Assembly: GCF_013378445.1 (NCBI RefSeq)
Contig: NZ_JABXYK010000021.1
Coordinates: 1-64,000 of the forward strand
Direction: 5' to 3'
DNA from: Mycoplana rhizolycopersici
GTDB taxonomy: Bacteria > Pseudomonadota > Alphaproteobacteria > Rhizobiales > Rhizobiaceae
DNA length: 64,000 bases
Position numbers and translations under genes: made by a program
The notes under the pieces: model-generated
What the model was told of the DNA's origin: nothing
Database searches by the model: none
The model's input: only the letters and a program-made list of their open reading frames with translations
Shown: positions 49,982 through 62,393 of the stretch, in pieces
Layout of the letters: each line of letters begins with the position of its first letter
Numbering within the stretch: position 1 is the first letter of the stretch

Positions 49982-52900
49982 CTACTCCGCCGCCGCCTTC
50001 TTCGCCGGCCGCCGCTCCAGCAGCTCCTTCAGGAACTGACCGGTGTAGGAACGATCGACCTTCACGATATCCTCCGGCGTGCCCTTGGCGATCACCTCGC
50101 CGCCGCCGTCGCCGCCCTCTGGGCCGAAGTCGATCACCCAGTCGGCCGTCTTGATGACCTCGAGATTGTGCTCGATCACCACCACGGAATTGCCCTGGTT
50201 GACCAGTTCGTGCAGCACCTCGAGCAGCTTGGCCACGTCGTGGAAGTGCAGGCCTGTGGTCGGCTCGTCGAGGATGTAGAGCGTGCGGCCGGTCGAGCGC
50301 TTGGAGAGTTCCTTTGCGAGCTTGACACGCTGCGCCTCGCCGCCGGAAAGCGTGTTGGCCTGCTGGCCGACCTTGATGTAGCCGAGTCCCACCTCGTTCA
50401 GCGTCTTGAGCTTGTCTCGCACGGCGGGTACGGCGGCGAAGAACTCCACGCCTTCCTCCACCGTCATGTCGAGCACGTCGGCGATCGACTTGCCCTTGAA
50501 GGTAACGTCCAGCGTCTCGCGGTTGTAGCGCTTGCCGTGGCAGACGTCGCAGGTGACGTAGACGTCGGGCAGGAAGTGCATCTCGATCTTGATGACGCCA
50601 TCGCCCTGGCAGGCCTCGCAGCGCCCACCCTTGACGTTGAAGGAGAAGCGGCCCGGCTGGTAGCCGCGCGCCTTCGCCTCCGGCAGACCCGCGAACCAGT
50701 CGCGGATCGGGGTGAAGGCGCCGGTGTAGGTCGCCGGGTTGGAGCGCGGCGTGCGGCCGATCGGCGACTGGTCGATGTCGATCACCTTGTCGATGAACTC
50801 GAAGCCGTCGATGCGGTCGTGCTCGGCCGGGATCTCGCGCGCGCCCATGACGCGGCGGGCAGCGGACTTGTAGAGCGTCTCGATCAGGAAGGTCGACTTG
50901 CCGCCGCCTGAAACCCCGGTCACCGCGGTGAAGACGCCGAGCGGGATCGAGGCGGTGACGTTCTTCAGGTTGTTGGCCCGGGCGCCGACAACGGTGATTT
51001 CCTTCTTCTTTTTCGGCTTGCGGCGCTCGGCGGGAACGGCGACGGCGAGTTCACCGGAAAGATACTTGCCCGTCAGCGACTTCGGGCTGGCCATCACCTC
51101 TTCTGGCGTCCCCTGCGCGATCACTTCGCCGCCGTGAATGCCGGCCGCAGGCCCGATGTCGACGACATAGTCCGCCGTCAGGATCGCGTCCTCGTCGTGC
51201 TCCACGACGATCACGGTGTTGCCGATGTCGCGCAGGTGGCGCAGCGTGTCGAGCAGGCGGGCGTTGTCGCGCTGGTGCAGGCCGATCGACGGCTCGTCGA
51301 GCACGTAGAGAACGCCGGTCAGGCCCGAGCCGATCTGTGAGGCAAGCCGGATGCGCTGGCTTTCGCCGCCCGACAGCGTTCCCGAGTTGCGCGACAGGCT
51401 CAAATATTCGAGACCGACGTCGTTGAGGAAGCGCAGCCGCTCGCGGATCTCTTTGAGGATGCGCACGGCGATCTCGTTCTGCTTGGCGTTCATGTGCTCG
51501 GGCAGGGTCTCGAACCAGTCGCGGGCGATGCGGATCGACATCTGCGTGACCTGGCCGATGTGCAGCCCGTGGATCTTGACCGCCAGCGCTTCCGGTTTCA
51601 GGCGGAAGCCGTTGCAGGCCGGGCAGGGGGCGGCCGACATGTAGCGCTCGATCTCCTCGCGCGCCCAGGCGGAATCCGTCTCCTTCCAGCGGCGCTCGAG
51701 GTTCGGCACGATGCCCTCGAAGGTCTTCGTCGTCTTGTAGGAGCGCGCGCCGTCCTGGTAGTGGAACTCGATCTTCTCCTCGGTGCCGTAGAGGATCGCC
51801 TTCTGGCCGTCTTCCGGAAGATCCGACCAGCGGCTGGAGAGCTTGAAGCCGTAGGCAACCCCCAGCGCCTCCAGTGTCTGGTTGTAGTAGGGCGAAGACG
51901 ACTTGGCCCAGGGCGCGACGGCGCCGTCGCGCAGCGTGCGCTGCGGCTCCGGCACGATCAGGTCCGGGTCGATCTTCTGCTGGCTGCCGAGGCCGTCGCA
52001 GGTCGGGCAGGCGCCGAAGGGATTGTTGAAGGAGAACAGCCGCGGCTCGACCTCCGGAATGGTGAAGCCGGAGACGGGGCAGGCGAATTTTTCCGAGAAC
52101 ATCACCCGCTCATGCGTCTCGTTCAGCGACTTGTTGGCTGATCCGCCCGCCGATGTCTCCTCCGGCGGCAGCGGCTTGTCGGCGAACTCGGCGATCGCCA
52201 GCCCGTCGGCCAGTTTCAGGCAGGCCTCGAGACTGTCGGCGAGGCGGGCAGCGAGGTCAGGGCGGACGACGACGCGGTCGACCACCACGTCGATATCGTG
52301 CTTGTACTTCTTGTCGAGTGCGGGAACGTCGGCGATCTCGTAGAACTGGCCGTCGACCTTGACGCGCTGGAAGCCCTTCTTCATCAGCTCGGCGAGTTCC
52401 TTCTTGTACTCGCCCTTCCGGCCGCGCACGATCGGTGCCAGGATGTAAAGGCGCGTACCCTCGCCGAAATCGATCACCCGGTCGACCATCTGGCTGACGG
52501 TCTGGCTCTCGATCGGCAGGCCTGTCGCGGGTGAATAGGGAACGCCGACGCGGGCGAAGAGCAGGCGCATGTAGTCGTAGATCTCGGTGACCGTGCCGAC
52601 TGTGGAGCGGGGGTTCTTCGATGTGGTCTTCTGCTCGATCGAGATCGCCGGCGAAAGGCCGTCGATTTGGTCGACGTCCGGCTTCTGCATCATCTCCAGG
52701 AACTGGCGCGCATAGGCCGAAAGGCTCTCGACGTAGCGCCGCTGCCCCTCCGCATAGATCGTGTCGAAGGCGAGCGACGACTTGCCAGAACCGGACAGCC
52801 CGGTCATGACGATCAGCTTGTTGCGCGGCAGGTCGAGGTCAATGCCCTTGAGATTGTGCTCGCGCGCGCCGCGAATAGAAATGGTCTTGAGTTCGCTCAT
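49982..52900 (-). CDS. uvrA: Excinuclease ABC subunit UvrA
   Basis: The damage-recognition ATPase of nucleotide excision repair. The 972-aa protein has two ABC modules: Walker [15 protein letters not shown] (about 34-47) and [14 protein letters not shown] (about 672-685), with signatures [12 protein letters not shown] and [12 protein letters not shown]. The C-terminal zinc finger is intact (CEACQGDG...[10 protein letters not shown]). The first finger reads CPVSG...CPTC, with Ser in place of the second Cys. A LexA box lies in the 307-bp region shared with divergent ssb, so SOS induction is expected. The length is slightly above the E. coli protein (940). Confidence 0.97.
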   Translation of the reverse strand: MSELKTISIRGAREHNLKGIDLDLPRNKLIVMTGLSGSGKSSLAFDTIYAEGQRRYVESLSAYARQFLEMMQKPDVDQIDGLSPAISIEQKTTSKNPRSTVGTVTEIYDYMRLLFARVGVPYSPATGLPIESQTVSQMVDRVIDFGEGTRLYILAPIVRGRKGEYKKELAELMKKGFQRVKVDGQFYEIADVPALDKKYKHDIDVVVDRVVVRPDLAARLADSLEACLKLADGLAIAEFADKPLPPEETSAGGSANKSLNETHERVMFSEKFACPVSGFTIPEVEPRLFSFNNPFGACPTCDGLGSQQKIDPDLIVPEPQRTLRDGAVAPWAKSSSPYYNQTLEALGVAYGFKLSSRWSDLPEDGQKAILYGTEEKIEFHYQDGARSYKTTKTFEGIVPNLERRWKETDSAWAREEIERYMSAAPCPACNGFRLKPEALAVKIHGLHIGQVTQMSIRIARDWFETLPEHMNAKQNEIAVRILKEIRERLRFLNDVGLEYLSLSRNSGTLSGGESQRIRLASQIGSGLTGVLYVLDEPSIGLHQRDNARLLDTLRHLRDIGNTVIVVEHDEDAILTADYVVDIGPAAGIHGGEVIAQGTPEEVMASPKSLTGKYLSGELAVAVPAERRKPKKKKEITVVGARANNLKNVTASIPLGVFTAVTGVSGGGKSTFLIETLYKSAARRVMGAREIPAEHDRIDGFEFIDKVIDIDQSPIGRTPRSNPATYTGAFTPIRDWFAGLPEAKARGYQPGRFSFNVKGGRCEACQGDGVIKIEMHFLPDVYVTCDVCHGKRYNRETLDVTFKGKSIADVLDMTVEEGVEFFAAVPAVRDKLKTLNEVGLGYIKVGQQANTLSGGEAQRVKLAKELSKRSTGRTLYILDEPTTGLHFHDVAKLLEVLHELVNQGNSVVVIEHNLEVIKTADWVIDFGPEGGDGGGEVIAKGTPEDIVKVDRSYTGQFLKELLERRPAKKAAAE

Positions 52901-53034
52901 GTGTCCAGCGCCAGATGTCGTCTGTGAGTGTCAGGTCTCGGATGAAGGTGGCTTTCGATAGCGCATCCTATGTAGGGACTGGAACGTCCCTGTCCATGCG
53001 CATCGCGACGAAACCGTGCCTCTTTCCGATTCGG

Positions 53035-53063
53035 TTGACAAGATGTTACGGATTTACTAGAAC
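53035..53063 (+). promoter_or_regulatory. Likely ssb promoter overlapped by the LexA box
   Basis: TTGACA (53035-53040), a 17-bp spacer and TAGAAC (53058-53063). The -10 shares bases with the first GAAC of the SOS box, so LexA binding would block it. Confidence 0.6.
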
Positions 53064-53074
53064 AAAAAAAGAAC
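53060..53074. promoter_or_regulatory. LexA/SOS box (GAAC-N7-GAAC)
   Basis: GAACAAAAAAAGAAC is an exact match to the alphaproteobacterial SOS box, a direct repeat rather than the enteric palindrome. It lies between divergent uvrA and ssb, 134 bp before the ssb ATG, and probably controls both. Confidence 0.85.
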
Positions 53075-53207
53075 GAAATATATCGGAATTTCATCTGTGG
53101 ATTAACCGGGCTCCGGGGCGGCGCACGGCGGCCTTGATCGTTAAGATAGGCGGATTGAAATTTCGGCAGCCGGGCGCTCGCCCGGCGCGGCAACAGGGAC
53201 TAAGCGG
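53075..53207 (+). other. Remainder of the uvrA-ssb divergent region
   Basis: The whole uvrA-ssb spacer (52901-53207) holds no gene. Apart from the promoter and LexA box the ssb leader is featureless. It ends with a short purine-rich stretch (CAGGGACTAAGCGG) that includes the ribosome site. Confidence 0.4.
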
Positions 53208-53732
53208 ATGGCAGGCAGCGTCAACAAGGTAATCCTGATCGGGAACGTCGGCGCGGATCCGGAGATCCGTCGCACCCAGGACGGTCGTCCGATCGCAAAC
53301 CTGCGCATCGCGACGTCGGAAACCTGGCGCGATCGCAATTCCGGCGAGCGCCGCGAAAAGACCGAATGGCACAATGTCGTCGTGTTCAACGAAGGCCTGT
53401 GCAAGGTGGTCGAGCAATATGTGAAGAAGGGCGCCAAGCTTTATATCGAAGGCGCGCTGCAGACCCGCAAGTGGCAGGACCAAACCGGCAACGACCGTTA
53501 TTCGACGGAAGTGGTGCTGCAGGGCTTCGGCTCGACTCTGACCATGCTTGACGGGCGCGGCGAGGGCGGCGGCGACCGGCGCGGCGGCTCCGACTTTGGC
53601 GGCGCGGGCAATTACGGCAGCGGTAGCGGCGGCGGCCAGACTTACGACGACTACGGCTCGCAGCCGTCTTCATCCTCTTCCAACCGCGGCGGCTCGCTGT
53701 CGCGCGACATGGACGACGACATTCCGTTCTGA
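53208..53732 (+). CDS. ssb: Single-stranded DNA-binding protein
   Basis: Coats ssDNA during replication, recombination and repair and recruits partner enzymes. The 174-aa protein starts [20 protein letters not shown] and has the OB fold to about residue 115, including [20 protein letters not shown] (about 50-69). A Gly/Ser-rich linker (about 118-165) follows. The C-terminal acidic tip is DMDDDIPF, the protein-interaction tail found in all bacterial SSB. It diverges from uvrA across a LexA box. Confidence 0.97.
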   Translation: MAGSVNKVILIGNVGADPEIRRTQDGRPIANLRIATSETWRDRNSGERREKTEWHNVVVFNEGLCKVVEQYVKKGAKLYIEGALQTRKWQDQTGNDRYSTEVVLQGFGSTLTMLDGRGEGGGDRRGGSDFGGAGNYGSGSGGGQTYDDYGSQPSSSSSNRGGSLSRDMDDDIPF

Positions 53733-53974
53733 GACATGGCCTCAAGGTCGGGAAGCGTAGGCATCATGGTGCCTGGTTCTCGGAAGTGCGTTCTCAAGGC
53801 GCCGCGCTAACGCGACGCTTACGGCCGCGACAGGCCTGCGCCAGCGGTTCGGAACATGGAAGCGGGTCGCGTCCGTGATGCGCCCGCACCGTTCTTACTC
53901 TACGCAGCATCCTCTCTCCGAAGCGCTTTTGGTCGCGGCGGGAACGCGGCTTTCTTGCCCGGTGAATTCTTTCG

Positions 53975-54604
53975 TCAGATCACGAAGGCGGCACGTATGC
54001 CGTCGACCACGAACTGGACGGCGAGGGCTGCCAGGATGACGCCGAGCAGGCGGGTGAGGATGGCGCGACCGGTTGCGCCCAGATAACGATCGACTCGCTC
54101 GGCGATGTAGAGCGTCAGGTAGACGATGGCGACGCACAGCGCGATGACCGCGAGCAGTGCCGCGCGGCCCACGGGGGAGGAAAGCGAGCCCGATAGAAGG
54201 ATCGTCGCCGAGATCGCGCCCGGCCCGGCGATCAGCGGCAGGGCGAGCGGGAAGACCGCGATATTGCGGATGTGGTCCTTGGTGATCGCCGCCTCGGTCG
54301 CCTTTTCCTTGCGCTCCTGACGGCGCTCGAAGACCATTTCGAAGGCGATGAAGAAGAGCAGCAGGCCGCCGGCAATGCGGAAGGCGCCGATGGAGATGCC
54401 GAGCAGGCCCAGAATGCCGGCGCCGAAAATGGCGAAGGCGGCGAGGATGGCAAACGCGATGATGGAGCCGCGTAGCGCGACCTGCTGGCGTTCGGCGCGG
54501 TTCATGCCGACCGTCAGGCCGAGGAAAATCGGCGCGAGCCCCGGCGGGTCAAGCGTCACAAGCATGGTCGTGAACGCATTGACGATGAGATTCCAGTCGT
54601 ACAT
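53975..54604 (-). CDS. MarC-family integral membrane protein
   Basis: A 209-aa protein with six predicted membrane helices. It begins MYDWNLIVNAFTTMLVTLDP, and the MarC/SNARE-like family blocks LDPPGLAPIFLGLTVGMN (about 18-35) and FPLALPLIAGPGAISATILL (about 117-136) are clear. Despite the name, MarC proteins are not established antibiotic-resistance factors; function is unknown. ATG 54604 is chosen over an upstream in-frame ATG (54697) because the extra residues are polar and non-conserved. It faces ssb convergently across 242 bp in which I see no clear terminator, and diverges from gyrA. Confidence 0.9.
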   Translation of the reverse strand: MYDWNLIVNAFTTMLVTLDPPGLAPIFLGLTVGMNRAERQQVALRGSIIAFAILAAFAIFGAGILGLLGISIGAFRIAGGLLLFFIAFEMVFERRQERKEKATEAAITKDHIRNIAVFPLALPLIAGPGAISATILLSGSLSSPVGRAALLAVIALCVAIVYLTLYIAERVDRYLGATGRAILTRLLGVILAALAVQFVVDGIRAAFVI

Positions 54605-54754
54605 GCGGCCGTTCCCTTCGCCGAATTTTTTCCTATTGTTAGGCGAGTGCCGACGCCAAGGGAAGGGGCGCGCCGGGTTGGGTGCCGATACCGCCATGAA
54701 ATTGCAATAATTGGCGGATTTCTGGCAAAAGGCTGTTCAAAACCTCCGGCAAAA

Positions 54755-54784
54755 TTGGCGCAGTTCAAGCCGTTAGGCTATAGA
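54755..54784 (+). promoter_or_regulatory. Probable gyrA promoter
   Basis: TTGGCG (54755-54760), an 18-bp spacer and TATAGA (54779-54784), 37 bp before the TTG start. The leader would be short. Confidence 0.5.
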
Positions 54785-54820
54785 TTCCCGACTGATTCTG
54801 AACAAAGATCGTGATCGAAA

Positions 54821-57646
<2,826 letters not shown>

Positions 57647-57676
57647 CCGGCGGATCTCTCCAGCATTCCAATTGCC

Positions 57677-57714
57677 AGAAAGGCCGGCGCGTCAGCGTCG
57701 GCCTTTCTGTTTTG
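57677..57714 (+). terminator. Rho-independent terminator after gyrA
   Basis: AGAAAGGCCG (57677-57686) pairs with CGGCCTTTCT (57699-57708) with a 12-nt loop, followed by GTTTTG. Confidence 0.8.
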
Positions 57715-57810
57715 CAGGCGATCCGAAGGACGCCTGCGAGGACGGCGGCAAGGGGACGTTGGTGCATCGGCGGTTTCCGGTGTTGCCTGCTTGCGGAACC
57801 GCGACGCGTG

Positions 57811-57951
57811 CTACACGTCGAAGCCGCCTGCTTTCCGTCTCATCTCCCTGATCGCGACCCGCTCCTGGCGAAGCGTGTAGATGGTGCGCGAGAAGTCGAT
57901 GGTGAAGATCGTGCTGATCAGGGCGGCGAAGAAGATCATCAGGATGGTCAT
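57811..57951 (-). CDS. Tiny membrane protein B (46 aa), coupled to the 48-aa gene
   Basis: A 46-aa frame. An N-terminal hydrophobic helix ([18 protein letters not shown], 1-18) is followed by Asp19 and an amphipathic, strongly basic helix (RTIYTLRQERVAIREMRRKA, about 22-41). GGAGG stands 7 nt before the ATG, and that ATG overlaps the upstream stop (ATGA). These translation signals argue for a real gene although it is short. It is flanked by the gyrA terminator on one side. Function unknown; the layout suits a small membrane-anchored regulator or complex subunit. Confidence 0.7.
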   Translation of the reverse strand: MTILMIFFAALISTIFTIDFSRTIYTLRQERVAIREMRRKAGGFDV

Positions 57952-58094
57952 GCCTTCGCCTCCTGCCGGCCGCGGATCCATTTACCGCGCAGGTTGACGC
58001 CCGCTTCGCGTCGGCGAGCCTCGTTGCGGGTCGCGCGCATGCTTGCGGTGGTGAGAACAACGAACATGGTCATGCAGAGTAGAGCGAGCGCCAT
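57948..58094 (-). CDS. Tiny membrane protein A (48 aa), first gene of a micro-operon
   Basis: A 48-aa frame with a hydrophobic N-terminal helix ([19 protein letters not shown], 1-19) and a C-terminal tail rich in Arg ([20 protein letters not shown], about 20-39), so the tail should be cytoplasmic. GGAAGGAA lies 7 nt before the ATG. The stop overlaps the start of the 46-aa gene. It diverges from coaD over 239 bp. I know no family for it; the same type of organisation (single helix plus basic tail) is repeated in its partner, suggesting related or interacting proteins. Confidence 0.7.
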   Translation of the reverse strand: MALALLCMTMFVVLTTASMRATRNEARRREAGVNLRGKWIRGRQEAKA

Positions 58095-58333
58095 CTTGCA
58101 GTTCCTTCCATCTTGGGAAGCGCATTATCGAAATCAACTTGCCGGCAAAACGCGTCCTCTTGGCGATTTGTTCCCGAAAAGCTGCATTCGAAGTAAATCA
58201 CCGACGCCTCACCAAGGTCTTGGACGGATCGGTGCCGAAAACTTGTCAACTTTGCCGGGGACATGGCGGTGCACCACTATTGCCTAACTTCGCTTCGCAT
58301 GACAAAAGGCGGGCGAAACGGGAACTGCACGCC

Positions 58334-58828
58334 ATGGCCGCCGCCTTCTATCCAGGCTCCTTCGACCCGATCACAAACGGACACCTCGACGTGCTCGTCC
58401 AGGCGCTGAACATTGCGCCCAAGGTGATCGTCGCGATCGGCATCCATCCCGGCAAGACGCCGCTTTTTTCCTTCGAGGAACGCGCCGAACTGATCCGGCA
58501 GGCAATCGCCGACGTCCTGCCGTCGCGGGCGGACGACGTGTCGGTGGTTTCCTTCGACAGGCTGGTCGTCGATGCCGCCCGGGCGCACAAGGCGCATCTT
58601 TTGATCCGTGGCCTCAGGGATGGCACCGACCTCGACTACGAAATGCAGATGGCGGGGATGAACCAGCAGATGGCGCCGGACGTCCAGACCGTTTTCCTGC
58701 CTGCGGGGGTTGCATCGCGGCCCATAACCGCCACATTGGTTCGTCAGATCGCGGGGATGGGCGGTGACGTCAGCGCCTTCGTCCCCAAGGTCGTCGACGC
58801 GGCGCTGAAGGCCCGCAGACGCGCCTGA
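58334..58828 (+). CDS. coaD: Phosphopantetheine adenylyltransferase
   Basis: The penultimate step of coenzyme A synthesis: 4'-phosphopantetheine + ATP to dephospho-CoA. The 164-aa protein begins with the nucleotidyltransferase signature [16 protein letters not shown] (about 5-20; TNGH is the T/HxGH motif). It also has [20 protein letters not shown] (about 88-107) with the conserved Arg and the ISSTxxR-like [17 protein letters not shown] 58334 is chosen as the family start; the frame is open to 58139 without protein character. It stands at the head of a unit with two cyclophilin genes. Confidence 0.95.
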   Translation: MAAAFYPGSFDPITNGHLDVLVQALNIAPKVIVAIGIHPGKTPLFSFEERAELIRQAIADVLPSRADDVSVVSFDRLVVDAARAHKAHLLIRGLRDGTDLDYEMQMAGMNQQMAPDVQTVFLPAGVASRPITATLVRQIAGMGGDVSAFVPKVVDAALKARRRA

Positions 58829-58855
58829 TACGCCTTTCAACGAAACGGAGTGACC

Positions 58856-59425
58856 ATGAAACTCTTCAAGTTCGCCCTTGCCGGCGCTCTTCTTCTTGCT
58901 ACCACCAGTGGCAGCGCCTGGGCGCAGGCAAAGGAATATCTGACGATCCAGCTGAAGGATGGCCCCGTCGTCGTCGAGCTGCGCCCCGACATCGCGCCGA
59001 AGCATGTCGAGCGCATCAAGGCGCTGGCGGAGAAGGGCGAATACGACAACGTCGCCTTCCATCGCGTTATCGACGGCTTCATGGCGCAGACGGGCGATGT
59101 CCAGTACGGCGACATGGAAGACGGCTACAGCGCGGCTGCCGCCGGCACCGGCGGCTCTGCGTTGCCGGACCTGCCAGCCGAGTTCTCGGACGTCCCGTTC
59201 CAGCGCGGCACGGTCGGCATGGCCCGGGCGCAGAATCCCGATTCGGCCAATTCGCAGTTCTTCATCATGTTTGCGCCTGGCGATTTCCTCAACGGGCAAT
59301 ACACGGTCGTCGGCCAGGTGGTCGAGGGCATGGAGAACGTCGACAAGATCAAGCGCGGCGAAGAAGCCAACAACGGCTCCGTCACCGATCCCGACCGGAT
59401 GACGAAGGTCACCGTCGGCAAGTAA
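58856..59425 (+). CDS. Periplasmic peptidyl-prolyl cis-trans isomerase (cyclophilin)
   Basis: Catalyses cis-trans isomerisation of prolyl bonds. The 189-aa protein has a signal peptide (KLFKFALAGALLLATTSGSA, then WAQA, cleavage about residue 24), which places it in the periplasm. The cyclophilin core shows VAFHRVIDGFMAQTGDVQYG (about 67-86, with the catalytic Arg) and SANSQFFIMFAPGDFLNGQY (about 130-149). ATG 58856 follows GGAG. It is 27 nt after coaD and 24 nt before the second cyclophilin. It resembles PpiA in location. Confidence 0.92.
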   Translation: MKLFKFALAGALLLATTSGSAWAQAKEYLTIQLKDGPVVVELRPDIAPKHVERIKALAEKGEYDNVAFHRVIDGFMAQTGDVQYGDMEDGYSAAAAGTGGSALPDLPAEFSDVPFQRGTVGMARAQNPDSANSQFFIMFAPGDFLNGQYTVVGQVVEGMENVDKIKRGEEANNGSVTDPDRMTKVTVGK

Positions 59426-59449
59426 GCATTCCAACCAAGGAGAAAGACC

Positions 59450-59959
59450 ATGGCCGAGATCAAGGATCCGGAAAACACCATCATCATGGAGACCTCGAAG
59501 GGCAAGGTCGTCATCCAGCTTCTGCCGGACGTCGCGCCCGGGCACGTCGCCCGCGTCAAGGAACTGACGCGCGAGGGCGCCTATGACGGCGTCGTCTTCC
59601 ACCGCGTCATCGAGGACTTCATGGCCCAGACCGGCGACGTCCAGTACGGCAAGACCGGCGGCAAGGACTTCAATCCGGCCCGCGCCGGCATGGGCGGCTC
59701 GGAAAAGCCGGACCTGAAGGCCGAATTCTCCAACATGAGCCACGTGCGCGGCACCTGCTCGATGGCCCGCAGCCAGATGCCGAATTCCGCGAACTCGCAG
59801 TTCTTCATCTGCTTCACCGACGCACCTTGGCTGAACAAGCAGTACTCCGTCTGGGGCCAGGTCATCGAAGGCATGGATAACATCGACAAGATCAAGCGCG
59901 GCGAGCCTGTGAAGGATCCCGACACCATCGTCTCGATGAAGGTCGCAGCCGACGCCTGA
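59450..59959 (+). CDS. ppiB: Cytosolic peptidyl-prolyl cis-trans isomerase (cyclophilin)
   Basis: A 169-aa cyclophilin without signal peptide. Core motifs are VVFHRVIEDFMAQTGDVQYG (about 46-65), SMARSQMPNSANSQFFICF (about 104-122) and LNKQYSVWGQVIEGMDNIDK. It shares most core wording with the preceding periplasmic copy, indicating an old tandem duplication in which one copy gained or lost export. AAGGAG stands before the ATG. A terminator-like structure follows before queA. Confidence 0.94.
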   Translation: MAEIKDPENTIIMETSKGKVVIQLLPDVAPGHVARVKELTREGAYDGVVFHRVIEDFMAQTGDVQYGKTGGKDFNPARAGMGGSEKPDLKAEFSNMSHVRGTCSMARSQMPNSANSQFFICFTDAPWLNKQYSVWGQVIEGMDNIDKIKRGEPVKDPDTIVSMKVAADA

Positions 59960-59974
59960 TCGCGTCCGATCTCC

Positions 59975-60030
59975 GAAACCCGCGCCGCGCGCCTGTCTCA
60001 ACCCGGCAGGCGCCCGGGCGGGTTTCCCTT
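59975..60030 (+). terminator. Long stem-loop terminator between ppiB and queA
   Basis: The outer stem GAAACCCGC / GCGGGTTTC (59975-59983, 60018-60026) encloses an inner GCGCCTG / CAGGCGC stem and is followed by CCCTTTTC. Confidence 0.6.
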
Positions 60031-60080
60031 TTCTGCCGAAATGGTTTATCGGGCGGCACCTGGATCAATAGCTGCAGACC

Positions 60081-61166
60081 ATGCGTATAGAACTGTTTGA
60101 TTTCGATCTTCCGGAAGAGCGGATCGCCCTTCGCCCGATCACGCCGCGCGAAGCCGCGCGGCTGCTCGTCATCCACCCCGATGCGGACCAGTCTTTCCAG
60201 GACTGCCACGTCGCTGACCTGCCGAACTTTCTTGAACCCGGTGACGCGCTGGTTTTCAACGATACGCGTGTCATCCCGGCCCAGCTGGAGGGCATCCGCC
60301 ACCGGGAAGGGGCGGGCGGACAGCAGGTCTCGACCACGCTGCACATGCGGATCGCCGCCAACCGCTGGAAGGCCTTCGCAAAGCCCGGCAAGCGCATCAA
60401 GGTCGGCGATCGCATCGCCTTCGGCCATGGCGGGAACGCCTGCCTGCTCGGCAACCTCGACGCGACCGTGGAGGAAAAGGGCGAGGGCGGGGAAGTGACG
60501 CTGCGCTTCGATCTCTCCGGCCCCGCACTGGACGAGGCCATCGCCACCGTCGGCCACATTCCGCTGCCACCCTACATCGCTTCGAAGCGCGCCGACGATG
60601 CCGAGGACCGGCGCGACTACCAGACGATCTATGCGCGCGAGGAGGGTGCGGTCGCCGCCCCCACCGCGGGCCTGCATTTCACCGACGCGCTGTTTGCGCA
60701 GCTCGATGCCCGCGGTGTCGAGCGCCACTTCGTGACGCTGCATGTCGGCGCGGGAACATTCCTGCCCGTCAAGGCGGACGATACCGACGACCACGTCATG
60801 CACCAGGAAATCGGCTACGTTTCCCAGGAGACGGCCGAAGCGCTGAACGCGGTTCGGGCGAGGGGCGGGCGGATCGTCTGCGTCGGCACCACTTCACTGC
60901 GGCTGCTGGAAAGTGCGGCACGCGAGGACGGCACGGTCGAACCGTGGTCCGGACCGACCGGCATCTTCATCACGCCGGGCTACCGATTCCGCACCGCGGA
61001 CGTGCTGATGACCAATTTCCACCTGCCGAAATCGACGCTTTTCATGCTCGTTTCCGCCTTCAGCGGCCTTGAGACGATGCGGGAAGCCTACCGCCACGCG
61101 ATCGAGACCGGCTACCGCTTCTATTCCTATGGCGACGCCAGCCTGCTTTTCCGGAAGAAACCATGA
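60081..61166 (+). CDS. queA: S-adenosylmethionine:tRNA ribosyltransferase-isomerase
   Basis: Transfers the ribosyl part of SAM to preQ1 at tRNA position 34, giving epoxyqueuosine. The 361-aa protein has the QueA landmarks [14 protein letters not shown] (about 5-18), [17 protein letters not shown] (about 55-71), [13 protein letters not shown] (about 194-206), [14 protein letters not shown] (about 221-234) and [17 protein letters not shown] (about 311-327). The stop overlaps the tgt ATG (ATGA), so the two queuosine genes are coupled. Confidence 0.96.
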   Translation: MRIELFDFDLPEERIALRPITPREAARLLVIHPDADQSFQDCHVADLPNFLEPGDALVFNDTRVIPAQLEGIRHREGAGGQQVSTTLHMRIAANRWKAFAKPGKRIKVGDRIAFGHGGNACLLGNLDATVEEKGEGGEVTLRFDLSGPALDEAIATVGHIPLPPYIASKRADDAEDRRDYQTIYAREEGAVAAPTAGLHFTDALFAQLDARGVERHFVTLHVGAGTFLPVKADDTDDHVMHQEIGYVSQETAEALNAVRARGGRIVCVGTTSLRLLESAAREDGTVEPWSGPTGIFITPGYRFRTADVLMTNFHLPKSTLFMLVSAFSGLETMREAYRHAIETGYRFYSYGDASLLFRKKP

Positions 61167-62302
61167 CCGAACGCTTTGAATTCAAGCTCTCTGCGACCGA
61201 CGGCAAGGCACGGCGCGGCGAGGTATCGATGCCACGCGGTACGATCCGCACGCCGGCCTTCATGCCGGTGGGAACGGTCGGAACCGTCAAGGCGATGTAT
61301 CTCGATCAGGTGCGCGACCTCGGCGCCGACATCATCCTCGGCAACACCTACCACCTGATGCTGCGCCCCGGCGCGGAGCGGGTCGCCCGCCTCGGCGGCC
61401 TGCACGAGCTGATCCGCTGGCCCTATCCGATTCTGACCGATTCAGGCGGCTTCCAGGTCATGTCGCTGTCCGGGCTGCGTAAGCTCGACGAGCAGGGTGT
61501 GACCTTCAAGAGCCATGTCGACGGCTCGCTGCACCACATGTCGCCGGAGCGCTCAATCGAGATCCAGGGCCTGCTCGACAGCGACATCCAGATGCAGCTC
61601 GACGAATGCGTGCGGCTTCCCGCTGAACCGAAAGAGATCGAGCGAGCGATGGAGATGTCCTATCGCTGGGCCGAGCGCTGCAAGGCGGCGTTCGGCGACC
61701 AGCCGGGCAAGGCGATGTTCGGCATCGTGCAGGGCGGAGACATTCCGGAACTGCGCGTGCGCTCGGCCCAGGCGCTGACTGGCCTCGACCTCAAGGGCTA
61801 TGCGATCGGCGGCCTCGCCGTTGGTGAGCCTCAGGCGGTCATGCTCGACATGATCGACACCACGTGCCCGCACCTTCCGTTCGAGAAACCGCGCTACCTG
61901 ATGGGCGTCGGTACGCCCGATGACATCCTGAGGTCGGTCGCCCACGGCATCGACATGTTCGACTGCGTGATGCCGACCCGTTCCGGCCGTCACGGCCTGG
62001 CGTTCACCCGCCACGGTCGCATCAACATTCGCAATGCCCGCCATGCCGAGGACAAGCGTCCGCTCGACGAGCAGTCTTCCTGCCCGGCGAGCCGCGACTA
62101 TTCGCGCGCCTATCTGCACCACCTCGTGCGTTCGAACGAGTCGCTCGGCGGCATGCTGCTGACGTGGAACAATCTGGCCTACTATCAGGAGCTGATGGGG
62201 GGAATCCGCTCGGCGATCGAACAGGGGCGCTATGCGGAATTCATGGCGGAAACGCAGGAGGCCTGGGCACGCGGTGAGGCGGAAGCCAAGAAGGGTGCAT
62301 GA
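61163..62302 (+). CDS. tgt: Queuine/preQ1 tRNA-ribosyltransferase, zinc site degenerate
   Basis: Exchanges guanine-34 for preQ1 in GUN-anticodon tRNAs. The 379-aa TIM barrel shows [18 protein letters not shown], the active-site [13 protein letters not shown] (about 93-105), [13 protein letters not shown] (about 188-200) and [12 protein letters not shown] (about 270-281, nucleophile Asp nearby). The family's structural zinc site (CxCxxC and a His 26 residues on) reads S305-x-C307-xx-S310 with Asn336 for His, so three of four ligands are gone. The rest of that region ([12 protein letters not shown]) is intact, so this is divergence, not a frameshift. Confidence 0.95.
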   Translation: MTERFEFKLSATDGKARRGEVSMPRGTIRTPAFMPVGTVGTVKAMYLDQVRDLGADIILGNTYHLMLRPGAERVARLGGLHELIRWPYPILTDSGGFQVMSLSGLRKLDEQGVTFKSHVDGSLHHMSPERSIEIQGLLDSDIQMQLDECVRLPAEPKEIERAMEMSYRWAERCKAAFGDQPGKAMFGIVQGGDIPELRVRSAQALTGLDLKGYAIGGLAVGEPQAVMLDMIDTTCPHLPFEKPRYLMGVGTPDDILRSVAHGIDMFDCVMPTRSGRHGLAFTRHGRINIRNARHAEDKRPLDEQSSCPASRDYSRAYLHHLVRSNESLGGMLLTWNNLAYYQELMGGIRSAIEQGRYAEFMAETQEAWARGEAEAKKGA

Positions 62303-62393
62303 ATCTGGCTGCTTGAATTCGGTCAAAAGCTGTATTTATATCAATGCACTACTAGCTTAAACTCATAATCCTGTTCAGCGATCTTGCGCGTCG

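Noticed and set aside
57692-58060. A 122-codon minus-strand frame between gyrA and coaD
   Set aside because: It overlaps the gyrA terminator, is His/Arg-rich and has no ribosome site; the two smaller frames in another phase have good signals.
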